The notes below the pieces were generated by a model. The model worked only from the letters and a program-made list of their open reading frames with translations, searched no databases and was not told the origin of the DNA. Shown here one piece after another: positions 52,983-62,056 of a stretch of DNA of 64,000 nt; the stretch's first letter is position 1; the number at the start of each line of letters is the position of its first letter. The DNA comes from Candidatus Cloacimonadota bacterium (lineage in GTDB: Bacteria; Cloacimonadota; Cloacimonadia; JGIOTU-2). The position numbers were made by a program, and so were the translations under genes. The stretch covers positions 11,022 to 75,021 of the forward strand of contig JAFGDR010000001.1 of NCBI GenBank assembly GCA_016932035.1, given 5' to 3'.

Positions 52983-54515
52983 ATGAAAAAAAGAGCAGTC
53001 ATAAGCGTATCGGATAAAACGGGCATTGTTGACTTTGCACGGAAACTTGTGAACCTGGATTTTGAAATAATCTCAACCGGCGGGACATATAAAGAGTTGC
53101 AAGAAAACGGGATCCCTGTAATAAAAGTATCAGACGTAACGGGATTCCCAGAAATAATGAACGGACGTGTAAAGACACTCCATCCTGCAATCCATGGAGG
53201 AATCCTTGCTGATAAGCATAATCCCGAACACTTGAAAGCATTGCAGGAACACAATATCCAACCAATTGTTCTCGTCGTTGTGAATCTCTACCCGTTCAGG
53301 AAAACCATTTCAAATCCAGATGTAACCGAAGCAGAAGCAATCGAGCAGATAGATATCGGAGGTCCCACAATGGTTCGTGCTGCTGGAAAGAATTTTGGTA
53401 GTATAACTATTGTTGTCGATCAAAATGATTATGATATCATTATTAATGAATTGAAAAACAAGGGAGAAGTTGATCTCGAAACACGAAGGAATCTAGCAAA
53501 AAAAGCATTCCAGCATACTGCTGAATATGATAGCTATATTTCAAATTATTTTTCGAAAATATGTAATGAAGAACTTCCAACACATCTTTCCATCTCGCTC
53601 CCTTTACACCAGATACTTCGCTATGGTGAGAATCCTCATCAAATAGCTGGTTTTTATGAAGACGATCCGCTCATTCATCAGCTTCATGGGAAAGAATTAT
53701 CATTTAATAATCTCCAGGATATCGATGCGGCACTTAAAACGATGATGGAGTTCGAAGATAAGGCGACGATCGGTATCTTCAAACATTGCAACCCATGCGG
53801 AATCGGTACTGCGGATACGCTGAAAGAAGCATATGAAAAAGCATTCGCAACTGATACGCAATCACCCTTTGGCGGGATCTTAATCGCAAATCGTCCTCTC
53901 GATATAGATGCCGCATTAGAGATAAATAAAATTTTCACCGAAATAATCATTGCTCCTGAATTCCCAGATGAAGTGCTGGAGCGATTGAAAAAGAAGAAAA
54001 ATCGGAGACTCATTACCTTTGATGCGAACTTATTACAATCTCTAAAAAGAAATAATAATATCAGATCATGTATGAATGGTTTACTTCTTCAAAAAGAGGA
54101 TATTTCATGTGATGATGAAAAAGCATGGCAAGTCGTCACAGATCGAAAGCCATCTGAAACAGAATGGGAAAAACTAAGATTTGCATGGAAAATAGTGAAT
54201 CATTTGAAATCAAATGCGATTGCGATCTGCAGAGACGATAGAACGATCGGACTTGGCATGGGACAACCCAGCAGAATAGATTCCACAGAGATCGCACTTT
54301 GGAAAGCAAAGAAGTTTGGTTTGAGTGTTCAGGATTGTGCACTCGGTTCGGATGCATTCTTTCCATTCCGCGATACAATAGATACAGTTGCAGAGGAAGG
54401 TATTTCATGCATCATCCAGCCCGGTGGTTCGGTTCGGGATGAAGAAGTGATACAGGCATGTAATGAACACGGAATCACGATGGTATTTACGAGTATGAGG
54501 CATTTCAGACATTAA
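52983..54515 (+). CDS. purH: Bifunctional AICAR transformylase / IMP cyclohydrolase
   Basis: A 510-residue PurH catalysing the last two steps of IMP synthesis. The N-terminal MGS-like cyclohydrolase domain has [18 protein letters not shown] and [16 protein letters not shown]. The transformylase domain has the KHCNPCGIG motif with the Lys-His pair, [11 protein letters not shown], and [15 protein letters not shown]. The ATG at 52983 has AAAGG upstream; a TTG at 52977 is the alternative. It begins a tightly packed run with miaA, a parvulin gene, deoB and a lipoprotein gene. Confidence 0.96.
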   Translation: MKKRAVISVSDKTGIVDFARKLVNLDFEIISTGGTYKELQENGIPVIKVSDVTGFPEIMNGRVKTLHPAIHGGILADKHNPEHLKALQEHNIQPIVLVVVNLYPFRKTISNPDVTEAEAIEQIDIGGPTMVRAAGKNFGSITIVVDQNDYDIIINELKNKGEVDLETRRNLAKKAFQHTAEYDSYISNYFSKICNEELPTHLSISLPLHQILRYGENPHQIAGFYEDDPLIHQLHGKELSFNNLQDIDAALKTMMEFEDKATIGIFKHCNPCGIGTADTLKEAYEKAFATDTQSPFGGILIANRPLDIDAALEINKIFTEIIIAPEFPDEVLERLKKKKNRRLITFDANLLQSLKRNNNIRSCMNGLLLQKEDISCDDEKAWQVVTDRKPSETEWEKLRFAWKIVNHLKSNAIAICRDDRTIGLGMGQPSRIDSTEIALWKAKKFGLSVQDCALGSDAFFPFRDTIDTVAEEGISCIIQPGGSVRDEEVIQACNEHGITMVFTSMRHFRH

Positions 54516-54522
54516 TGCATCA

Positions 54523-55449
54523 ATGAAGAAAGTAAAGCTCATCATCATTTGCGGTCCTACGGGAGTGGGGAAAACATCATTAGCACTACAACTTGCAGAA
54601 AAACTTCCTGTTGAGATCATCTCGGCTGATTCACGACAAATATATAAATGTATGAATATCGGAACTGCGAAACCAACTTCCGAAGAACTCAGATCTGTTC
54701 CACATCATCTCATCAATATTATTACACCAGATGAAAAATTTACAGCAGGTGAATTTGTCAAAAGAGCCGATGAAGCAATTGCCCTGATTTACGAAAGAAA
54801 GCATATTCCTTTTATTGTTGGTGGTACCGGGTTTTATATCAAGTCACTTTTATATGGACTATGCAAAATTCCAGAAATTCCTGCTGAGATTCGATCGAAC
54901 CTCAAAAATGAAATCGAGGAAAAAGGTTCGGAAAAGCTTCATGAAGAACTCACTGAAGTTGATCCAATAGCTTCACAAAAGATCGATAAAAATGACGGCA
55001 ACCGCATCATTCGGGCACTTGAAGTGTATCGTGAAACCGGAATACCTATTTCATCTTACTGGCACAGGGACGCTCTCGAAAAAAGGTATGAGTATTTTAC
55101 GGTGTATCTTAATGAAGAACGCCAGATTCTTTATGATAAGATCAATAAACGAGTAGATAAGATGATTGCAGATGGACTCTTTGAAGAGTTCAAGGATTTG
55201 CTCGATAGGGGATTTGCGCCTCCCGATCCTGGATTAAATTCACTTGGTTATAGAGAATTCATCGACTTCATTGAAGAGAAGCAGGACTGGAACTCGACTA
55301 TAGAACTCATCAAACAGCATATGAGGAATTATGCAAAAAGACAATGCACATGGTTTAATAAACAGCAAATTGATTTGACAATATCGCCATCCAATCTTAC
55401 TATATGTGATATAGAAAAAGAAATAAAAAAGTGCCTGGGACTGCGATGA
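54523..55449 (+). CDS. miaA: tRNA dimethylallyltransferase
   Basis: A 308-residue enzyme adding the dimethylallyl group to A37 of tRNAs reading UNN codons. It has P-loop GPTGVGKTSLAL, SADSRQIYKCMNIGTAKP, the DEAIALIYERKHIPFIVGGTGFYIKSL segment, and MRNYAKRQCTWF near the end, all family hallmarks. With mtaB and rimO in the window, three RNA/ribosome modification enzymes are represented. It overlaps the next gene by 4 bases. Confidence 0.96.
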   Translation: MKKVKLIIICGPTGVGKTSLALQLAEKLPVEIISADSRQIYKCMNIGTAKPTSEELRSVPHHLINIITPDEKFTAGEFVKRADEAIALIYERKHIPFIVGGTGFYIKSLLYGLCKIPEIPAEIRSNLKNEIEEKGSEKLHEELTEVDPIASQKIDKNDGNRIIRALEVYRETGIPISSYWHRDALEKRYEYFTVYLNEERQILYDKINKRVDKMIADGLFEEFKDLLDRGFAPPDPGLNSLGYREFIDFIEEKQDWNSTIELIKQHMRNYAKRQCTWFNKQQIDLTISPSNLTICDIEKEIKKCLGLR

Positions 55450-56300
55450 AGCATGTTGCTATAGTTAATAATTATAAAATTTATGAGAGTGATTACAAAG
55501 CTGAATTATTTCAGCTTATGCAGGAACAGCATGCAAAAAATGCAAATCAGCAGTTAAAGGAAACAGCGATAAACAATCTCATCGATGCATGTCTTCTCAT
55601 GGAGGAATCCAATAAATGTGATATCCATGTAGATGAAAGATCAGTACATTTTCAATTTCAGGAAATCCAAAGTAACTATGCTTGTCATGAGGATTTTATT
55701 AAAGATCTTGCAGAATCCCATATATCGGTCGATAAGCTTCTGGAAAATATCGGTAATGGACTTCGTATCAAAGAATTTCTCAAGCGTGAATTTCTTGAAG
55801 CTTCAGATATTGAACCTGAACGAATACAGGAATATTATGATACCCATAAAGAGCAGCTTCAATATCCAGAACGAGCCAGGATCTGTCATATCCTGATCAG
55901 TAATAAAGATCCCCATGCATTTAGAAAGCTTGAAGAAGTAAGTCAGAAATTATTTCAAAAAGAAGATTTTTGCGAACTTGCTATGATGTACTCGGAATGT
56001 CCAAGTGCCAAGAAGAATGGCGACCTTGGCTTTGTGAGACGTGGTGATCTTGTCGAAGAACTTGAAAATGCAATATTCTCGCTCGATAAAGAACAAATCG
56101 CAGGTCCGATAGCTACTGAATTTGGTTTTCATTTTGTTAAGTTGATAGAAAAAGAAGAACCACGCATCCCATCATATAATGACATAAAAGACTCGCTGAA
56201 GAAACAACTCGAAAAGATAACCGGTGAATTGGAATTATTGCAGTTTATCAGGAAGCTAAGAAGTAAAGCAACAATAGAAATTTTTTACGATATGTTATGA
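55446..56300 (+). CDS. Parvulin-type peptidyl-prolyl isomerase without a signal peptide
   Basis: A 284-residue SurA/PrsA-like protein. An N-terminal helical chaperone region spans about 20-130. One parvulin domain spans about 135-240 (RARICHILISNKDPHAF... YSECPSAKKNGDLGFVRRGDLVEELENAIF). A C-terminal helix follows. The start ATG overlaps the miaA stop (ATGA), and the protein begins MKHVAIVNNYKIYESDY, with no signal peptide or membrane anchor. SurA and PrsA are exported, so this protein either acts in the cytoplasm or reaches the envelope by an unseen route. Starting earlier, at GTG 55431, adds no signal. Confidence 0.85.
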   Translation: MKHVAIVNNYKIYESDYKAELFQLMQEQHAKNANQQLKETAINNLIDACLLMEESNKCDIHVDERSVHFQFQEIQSNYACHEDFIKDLAESHISVDKLLENIGNGLRIKEFLKREFLEASDIEPERIQEYYDTHKEQLQYPERARICHILISNKDPHAFRKLEEVSQKLFQKEDFCELAMMYSECPSAKKNGDLGFVRRGDLVEELENAIFSLDKEQIAGPIATEFGFHFVKLIEKEEPRIPSYNDIKDSLKKQLEKITGELELLQFIRKLRSKATIEIFYDML

Positions 56301-57478
56301 AAGGAATGAGGATCTTCCTGATCGTTTTGGATGGAGTTGGTGTTGGTGCATTACCGGACGCTGCATCCTATCACGATGAAGGAAGCAATACCTTATCCAA
56401 TCTTTCCAAAAAAGTACATGGCATCAACCTGCCAAACCTGCAACAATTAGGTTTAGGAAATATTACACCCATCGAGGGCGTACCTCCAGAAAAAAATTGC
56501 ATTGGAAATTTCGGCAAAGCGATTGAAGTCTCAGCAGGTAAAGACAGCACAACAGGGCATTGGGAGATCATGGGAGTCGTTAACGAATATCCCTTTCCTA
56601 CATATCCGAATGGGTTTCCCGATGAAGTTATCGATGCATTTATAGAAAGAACTGGTTGCAAAGGTGTACTTGGCAACAAAGCTGCATCAGGTACAGAGAT
56701 CATAAACGAACTTGGAGAAGAGCATCTGAAAACCCACTATCCGATTATCTATACCTCTGCCGACAGCATATTCCAAATCGCAGCTCATGAAGATATACTT
56801 CCATTGGATGAATTATATAAAATGTGTGAGATTGCTCGTAATAAAATTCTTGTCGGTAAGCATAGAGTCGGTAGGATAATTGCACGACCTTTCATTGGAA
56901 AGAAAAATGGTTCATTCGAAAGAACGGGACATCGCAAAGATTTTTCTGTTGATCCACCTTCAGAAACGATCCTGGATATCCTAAAAAAGGAAGGATTTTC
57001 AGTCGCCGGAGTTGGAAAGATCGAAGACCTTTTTAACTTCCATGGTCTCACAAAATCGATACACACACCCCATAATCAAGAAGCAATGGACATGATCCTG
57101 TCATTCTCAAATTCAATTGAAAATGGTATTATCTTTGCAAACCTTCCGGATTTTGATACAATGTGGGGGCACAGGAATAATGATAGGGATTTTGCCAAAG
57201 GTCTCGAAACGTTCGATCGTTGGCTTCCACTGTTATATGATACTTTGAGCGAGAAAGACATCGTGATCCTAACTGCAGACCATGGTTGTGATCCGACAAC
57301 AAAAAGCACAGATCACTCAAGAGAATATATTCCGATTATTGTGTATGGAAAAGGAATCACACACAGCAAAGACCTCGGTATTCGAAAAACTTTTGCCGAT
57401 ATCGGTGCTACAATTGCTGATATATTCCAGATACCAAATACCGGAAAAGGAACGAGTTTCTGGAATGAAATCAAATGA
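56297..57478 (+). CDS. deoB: Phosphopentomutase
   Basis: A 393-residue alkaline-phosphatase-superfamily mutase interconverting ribose (or deoxyribose) 1- and 5-phosphate. Metal-binding residues lie in VLDGVGVGALPDA and TADHGCDPTTKSTDHSRE. The catalytic Thr lies in GKDSTTGHWE. It belongs to nucleoside salvage, like psuG at 30010. It overlaps both neighbours by 4 bases or less, so the run is translationally coupled. Confidence 0.96.
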   Translation: MKGMRIFLIVLDGVGVGALPDAASYHDEGSNTLSNLSKKVHGINLPNLQQLGLGNITPIEGVPPEKNCIGNFGKAIEVSAGKDSTTGHWEIMGVVNEYPFPTYPNGFPDEVIDAFIERTGCKGVLGNKAASGTEIINELGEEHLKTHYPIIYTSADSIFQIAAHEDILPLDELYKMCEIARNKILVGKHRVGRIIARPFIGKKNGSFERTGHRKDFSVDPPSETILDILKKEGFSVAGVGKIEDLFNFHGLTKSIHTPHNQEAMDMILSFSNSIENGIIFANLPDFDTMWGHRNNDRDFAKGLETFDRWLPLLYDTLSEKDIVILTADHGCDPTTKSTDHSREYIPIIVYGKGITHSKDLGIRKTFADIGATIADIFQIPNTGKGTSFWNEIK

Positions 57479-57486
57479 GGTTTATA

Positions 57487-58761
57487 ATGAGGAAATATTT
57501 TTTTCTATTACTGTCACTCCTTGTTCTCACTTCATGTTTGTTCGAATATACTGAGGATGGAGATCTTGATAAGGAGCAGGAGCAGATCAAACAGGTTTTT
57601 GTTGATATTTTCAATGAATTCACTATGTTTGATGTGGACGGGATTATGGAGTACTTTAGCAATGATTTTCTGAATGACGGTGTGGATTATTTCGAGGAAC
57701 GAAATCTCTGGTATGATCGTCTTGGAGCTTCCGTTGAAATTCTATCATACGCAAGCATTCAGATAGATGGAGAACTAGCTTATGTAGCCTTTACAATTGA
57801 ATGGGATGGCGTTGAGTATTCAATTCCGCTTGATGGCGAATTTACCGATCTTGTCTATTTTAAAAAATTCAGAGAAGGTTGGAAAGTATATGGCAATCAA
57901 CAGGAGTTCAGCAACACCTATTCGATCAACATAATGACCAATCCAAGCGGGGCTAACCTTTACTTGAACGGGATCAAATTGGATCATACATCTCCCTATT
58001 CGCTTCATGACCTTTCCATGGGAAGCTATATCGTTGGAATGTATTTAAAGGGTTATAACGAGGTATGGGAAAATATTTACCTATCTGCTGATACATCCAT
58101 GTATGTCTATCTGGAATTGCCAACATATCCAATGCCTGAATTCTTTATTGATAATCCTCAAAATGGTGATATCATCAATGGAGATTCGTTCTTCTTGTCC
58201 GGATTCGTGAATGATTATCTTGGAAATTACACCATACTCAACATGAATGGCGCAGAACAAACCGTAGAGATCGATGAGTTTGGTAACTTTCATGAATATA
58301 TTAATGTTTATGATGAGACAAATACCTTCTTCCTTCGTGCAACAAACTCATTTGGTAATACAGGCATATCTGATGATTTAACCGTGTTTCAAGCAGACGA
58401 TGACCGGACTCTTACGATTTCAGTTACATGGGATACAGATAATACAGATGTAGATCTTCATGTCTGGGATTCTGAGGGTAATCATTGTTATTATGGTGAT
58501 CTGTATGCAATACCAAATGGTTCGCTAGTAACTGATGATGATGGGTATGGTCCCGAAATTTTCGAACAGCAACCATTAACATATGGTACTTTTACCATAG
58601 AAGCACATCTCTTTGATGGCTACGACTATCTCAATCCGACCAGTGCAGAAGTTGAGATAACGCTTGGTGATTCAACCTATTATTACGGTCCCTTTATATT
58701 CACTGGAGATGGATATGATGATGGTGCTTGGTGGTATGTCGAAGATTTTGATGTAGAGTAA
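57487..58761 (+). CDS. PEGA- and DUF2135/YfaP-type domain lipoprotein
   Basis: A 424-residue lipoprotein (LVLTSC, Cys 17). Residues about 20-140 resemble an NTF2/Cif-like region (VDIFNEFTMFDVDGIMEYFSNDF). A PEGA domain lies at about 145-215 (IMTNPSGANLYLNGIKLDHTSPYSLHDL). An Ig-like domain follows at about 220-300. The C-terminal 115 residues (ISVTWDTDNTDVDLHVWDSEGNHCYYG... GTFTIEAHLF) match the DUF2135/YfaP group. I chose the ATG at 57487 because GAGG lies 6 bases before it; an ATG at 57475 overlaps deoB. A cell-surface binding role is likely but unproven. Confidence 0.83.
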   Translation: MRKYFFLLLSLLVLTSCLFEYTEDGDLDKEQEQIKQVFVDIFNEFTMFDVDGIMEYFSNDFLNDGVDYFEERNLWYDRLGASVEILSYASIQIDGELAYVAFTIEWDGVEYSIPLDGEFTDLVYFKKFREGWKVYGNQQEFSNTYSINIMTNPSGANLYLNGIKLDHTSPYSLHDLSMGSYIVGMYLKGYNEVWENIYLSADTSMYVYLELPTYPMPEFFIDNPQNGDIINGDSFFLSGFVNDYLGNYTILNMNGAEQTVEIDEFGNFHEYINVYDETNTFFLRATNSFGNTGISDDLTVFQADDDRTLTISVTWDTDNTDVDLHVWDSEGNHCYYGDLYAIPNGSLVTDDDGYGPEIFEQQPLTYGTFTIEAHLFDGYDYLNPTSAEVEITLGDSTYYYGPFIFTGDGYDDGAWWYVEDFDVE

Positions 58762-58810
58762 GGTAAGTTACAGCATAATTCTCAAATCACACTCTTTTTA
58801 TTCGTTGCGA

Positions 58811-58853
58811 TTCAAGTTCTACATGCCAGAATTGCTTTGCAGCAAAGCTTGAA
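58811..58853. repeat. Nested inverted repeats between two convergent genes
   Basis: The perfect 7-bp hairpin GCTTTGC-A-GCAAAGC (58834-58848) lies inside an outer inverted pair TTCAAG (58811-58816) / CTTGAA (58848-58853). The following T-rich stretch is loose. It may be a weak bidirectional terminator for the PEGA lipoprotein gene and lepA. Confidence 0.4.
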
Positions 58854-58912
58854 CCGTTGATAGAAATCACTCGACAAACTATTTTATTGTGTCTTTCATA
58901 GTTGAATAAATA

Positions 58913-60706
58913 TTAGCTACGATCCGCTTTCAGCACAGCTAGGAATGCTTCCTGCGGAATGCTGACCTGACCGATCTCTTTCATCCTCTTTTTCCCCTTC
59001 TTTTGCTTTTCCAGTAATTTTCTTTTTCTTGTAATATCCCCTCCATAACATTTTGCTGTAACATTTTTTCGAAGCGCATTGATCGTACTTCGTGCGATGA
59101 TTTTACTCCCGATCGATGCTTGAATGGCAATCTTAAATAGATGCCTTGGAATTATATTCGATAACTCTTCTGTTATACTCTTTCCCCACAAATATGCTTT
59201 ATCAGCGTGGGTTATAAAGGACATCGAATCGACCCGATCTCCATTAACTAAAATATCTACCTTTACCACATCAGAACGCCTGTGTTCTTTATATTCATAA
59301 TCAAAGGAAGCATATCCTCGGCTGACAGATTTCAGTTTATCATAAAAATCGAAAAGGATTTCAATAAGCGGGAATTCATATTTAATACTGACCCTATCCT
59401 CATCGAGATATTCCAAATCTTTCTGGATTCCCCTTCGTTCCTGCGCAAGCTGCATGATGTTGCCGATATACTCGCTTGGAACAAGGATCTCACAACTCAT
59501 GATCGGTTCTTCAATATAATGAATCGTGGCTTCATCAGGCATCTGTGAAGGATTATCGATGAGAACTTCTTTCCCGTTAGTGAGCACAACCTTGAATTCA
59601 ACACTTGGAGTGGTTGAGATAATAGGAATGTCATATTCTCTATTAATGCGTTCTTTAAAAATTTCAAGGTGCAGCATACCGAGGAAACCGCACCGAAAAC
59701 CGAATCCGAGTATTGCAGAATTCTCAGGTTCATATACAAGAGATGTATCGTTCAATTGGAACTTCGCCAGAGCATCTCTGAGACTATTATAATCATCTCC
59801 ATCCAGAGGATAGATTCCGCTGAAGACCATCGGTTTGGGATTTTTAAATCCAGGCAGTGCTTGTCTTGCTGGATTTTTTGACAGCGTGATCGTGTCTCCG
59901 ACTTTCGCATCGCGGACACCCTTAATACCAGCAATGATATATCCAACTTCCCCGAATTCCAGCTTGTTACAATGCTCCATCTGAAAAGAAAAATATCCGA
60001 TATCTTCAATCTCATATTTTTTGTTCGTTGAGTGAAGTAAAATTTCATCACCTTTCTTCAGACAACCATCGAACATACGTATATGAATGATTACACCGCG
60101 ATACTGGTTGTATTGTGAGTCAAAAATGAGCGCTCGTGTTTCTGGAATGTCGGAGGATGGTGGGGGTACTTTTTCAATGACTTCTTTAAGGATTTCTTCC
60201 ACACCTGTTCCTTCTTTTGCACTCGTTGCAAGTACTTCTTCATCGAATATACCAAGAAGGTTAGCAAGCTCATGTTTGCGTCTTTCTACATTTGCAGCTG
60301 GAAGATCGATTTTATTGATGACAGGAATAATTTCCAGATTGTAATCTAGTCCAATATAAAGGTTGCTCAGTGTCTGTGCTTCGATCCCCTGTGTTGCATC
60401 AACGAGCAGGATCGCACCTTCACAGGATGCAATACTTCGCGATACTTCATAGGAAAAATCAACATGCCCCGGTGTGTCTATCAGGTTAAGGATATATTTT
60501 TTGCCATTCAGTTCATATTTCATCCTTACCGGATGAGCTTTGATAGTGATACCCCGCTCTCGCTCGAGATCCATATCGTCGAGAATCTGGTCAACAGTAT
60601 GCTTCTCCACCGTATGAGTCAGCTCAAGAAATCGATCGGCAAGTGTTGATTTCCCATGATCGATATGAGCAATAATACAGAAATTACGGATATTATCTCG
60701 TGTCAT
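58913..60706 (-). CDS. lepA: Elongation factor 4 (LepA)
   Basis: A 597-residue translational GTPase that back-translocates or rescues stalled ribosomes, associated with the inner membrane. The G motifs are AHIDHGKST, DTPGHVDFSYEV and NKIDLP. Then come EF-G-like domains and the LepA-specific C-terminal domain with ARSTINALRKNVTAKCYGGDITRKRKLLEKQKKGKKRMK. The ATG at 60706 gives MTRDNIRNFCIIAHIDHGKST, the usual N-terminus and length. The open frame extends 34 codons further upstream, but that extension is hydrophobic and unlike the family. Confidence 0.96.
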   Translation of the reverse strand: MTRDNIRNFCIIAHIDHGKSTLADRFLELTHTVEKHTVDQILDDMDLERERGITIKAHPVRMKYELNGKKYILNLIDTPGHVDFSYEVSRSIASCEGAILLVDATQGIEAQTLSNLYIGLDYNLEIIPVINKIDLPAANVERRKHELANLLGIFDEEVLATSAKEGTGVEEILKEVIEKVPPPSSDIPETRALIFDSQYNQYRGVIIHIRMFDGCLKKGDEILLHSTNKKYEIEDIGYFSFQMEHCNKLEFGEVGYIIAGIKGVRDAKVGDTITLSKNPARQALPGFKNPKPMVFSGIYPLDGDDYNSLRDALAKFQLNDTSLVYEPENSAILGFGFRCGFLGMLHLEIFKERINREYDIPIISTTPSVEFKVVLTNGKEVLIDNPSQMPDEATIHYIEEPIMSCEILVPSEYIGNIMQLAQERRGIQKDLEYLDEDRVSIKYEFPLIEILFDFYDKLKSVSRGYASFDYEYKEHRRSDVVKVDILVNGDRVDSMSFITHADKAYLWGKSITEELSNIIPRHLFKIAIQASIGSKIIARSTINALRKNVTAKCYGGDITRKRKLLEKQKKGKKRMKEIGQVSIPQEAFLAVLKADRS

Positions 60707-60948
60707 GAAGGATACACTTTCTTCAAAATTATTTGTATCCAAAATTTTTTTATTAATAAATTTCATCAAGATAAAAAAAAAGTTGACGAAGTTTTTTGGG
60801 AATTCCATGAATCAGAATTAATATTTTGAAATCAAAAACTGTATTAAAAGTGAATCATTATAGTATATCAAGAACATGTTAAATTCTCTGATAGGCATCA
60901 TCGGTTTCGATGACTATTATGCTAATCAACAAATGAGGAGTAACACAT

Positions 60949-62004
60949 ATGAAAAAACTACTCATACTTTTAGTTATAGGTCTTTTTACAATTTCAGTGG
61001 CACACACAGACGTTCTGGTTGTTGACCACGATTTAAGCGAAGGTGGTTATACTGATTGCTGGCCTTACTATGAAACAGCACTTCTTGCAAATGGTATAAC
61101 TTATACGTATTTTCAGGTTCAAACCGACCTGCTAACTCCAGATCTCGCAACAATGCAGATGTATGACTGTATAGTCTGGTTCAGTGGCGAATGCTGGGGT
61201 TATTATGGTGATGACTGTATGACACCTGCTTCAGAAGCAAAAGTTGGAGATTATCTTGATGGTGGTGGAGCTCTCTTCTTCTCAGGTCAGGACTATTTGT
61301 GGGCGTCATACTCATCTGCTGGAACCTTGAACCCAGGTCAATTCCCATATGATTATCTCGGTCTCGCTTCAGTGAGTCAGGATGTATGGTATATTGAAGA
61401 TCCTGATGTGCTCAGTGCGTCAGGTGTCACGGGTTCTTGTGCTGAAGGATATACTTTTACAGCCTCTGACGTCTTTACCACTGCAAAAGAAGGTTTGTAT
61501 ATTGACCGAATACTATCCTTTACAGCCGATGCAATGGGTCTTTTCCAGGTTGACAGTCCATCTCCAGTCGGAACGTGTGCAGCACAAAAAGATACTGGTG
61601 TGTTCAAATCAATCTTCACAACTCTTTCCTTTGCTGCAATCGATGATCCTACTACAGCTAATGATCTTTTCGGAGATATGTATGACTGGCTGACAAATGG
61701 TGGTGTCTCTGTTGATAATGGTCCTATTGTGAATAATTCTTTCACGAATTCACCCAATCCTTTCAACCAAACTACCACTATCAACTTCTCATTGAAGGAA
61801 GCAGCTCATGTTTCTGTGAATATATACAACATTAAAGGACAGCTTGTGAAGAGTCTTATAAATGAAGACGTACTCGCCAATGTTCATTCCGTCACCTGGA
61901 ATGGAACAGACAATGCAGGTAATGACGTTCCTTCAGGAGTATACTTTACAAGAATCGTGAGTGATGATGTTGAAAATATTCACAAAGTAATGGTTGTTCG
62001 CTAA
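60949..62004 (+). CDS. Secreted protein with C-terminal sorting domain
   Basis: A 351-residue exported protein. The signal peptide is MKKLLILLVIGLFTISVA with cleavage near AHT-D. Residues about 22-255 have a Rossmann-like start (DVLVVDHDLSEGGYTDCWPYYETALLANGI...FSGECWGYYGDDC) and resemble the glutamine-amidotransferase-like domains often found in secreted FCB proteins. No catalytic Cys-His pair is evident. The last 80 or so residues (NSPNPFNQTTTINFSLKEAA...YNIKGQLV...GVYFTRIV...HKVMVVR) are a type A sorting domain like that of the M1 peptidase at 13533. GAGGAG lies 8-9 bases before the ATG. Confidence 0.86.
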   Translation: MKKLLILLVIGLFTISVAHTDVLVVDHDLSEGGYTDCWPYYETALLANGITYTYFQVQTDLLTPDLATMQMYDCIVWFSGECWGYYGDDCMTPASEAKVGDYLDGGGALFFSGQDYLWASYSSAGTLNPGQFPYDYLGLASVSQDVWYIEDPDVLSASGVTGSCAEGYTFTASDVFTTAKEGLYIDRILSFTADAMGLFQVDSPSPVGTCAAQKDTGVFKSIFTTLSFAAIDDPTTANDLFGDMYDWLTNGGVSVDNGPIVNNSFTNSPNPFNQTTTINFSLKEAAHVSVNIYNIKGQLVKSLINEDVLANVHSVTWNGTDNAGNDVPSGVYFTRIVSDDVENIHKVMVVR

Positions 62005-62023
62005 GGATTTTCTAACAAATATT

Positions 62024-62056
62024 AAGCCCGAGGAATATTCTTCGGGCTTTTTTTAT
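62024..62056. terminator. Bidirectional terminator between the secreted protein gene and mutL
   Basis: AAGCCCGA (62024-62031) pairs with TCGGGCTT (62042-62049), with GGAATATTCT between, and seven T follow. On the minus strand it ends only a few bases after the mutL stop. Confidence 0.87.

Noticed and set aside
60707-60808. 34-codon N-terminal extension of LepA
   Set aside because: The extension is Phe/Asn-rich, not found in LepA proteins, and has no better ribosome site. The 597-residue form fits the family.
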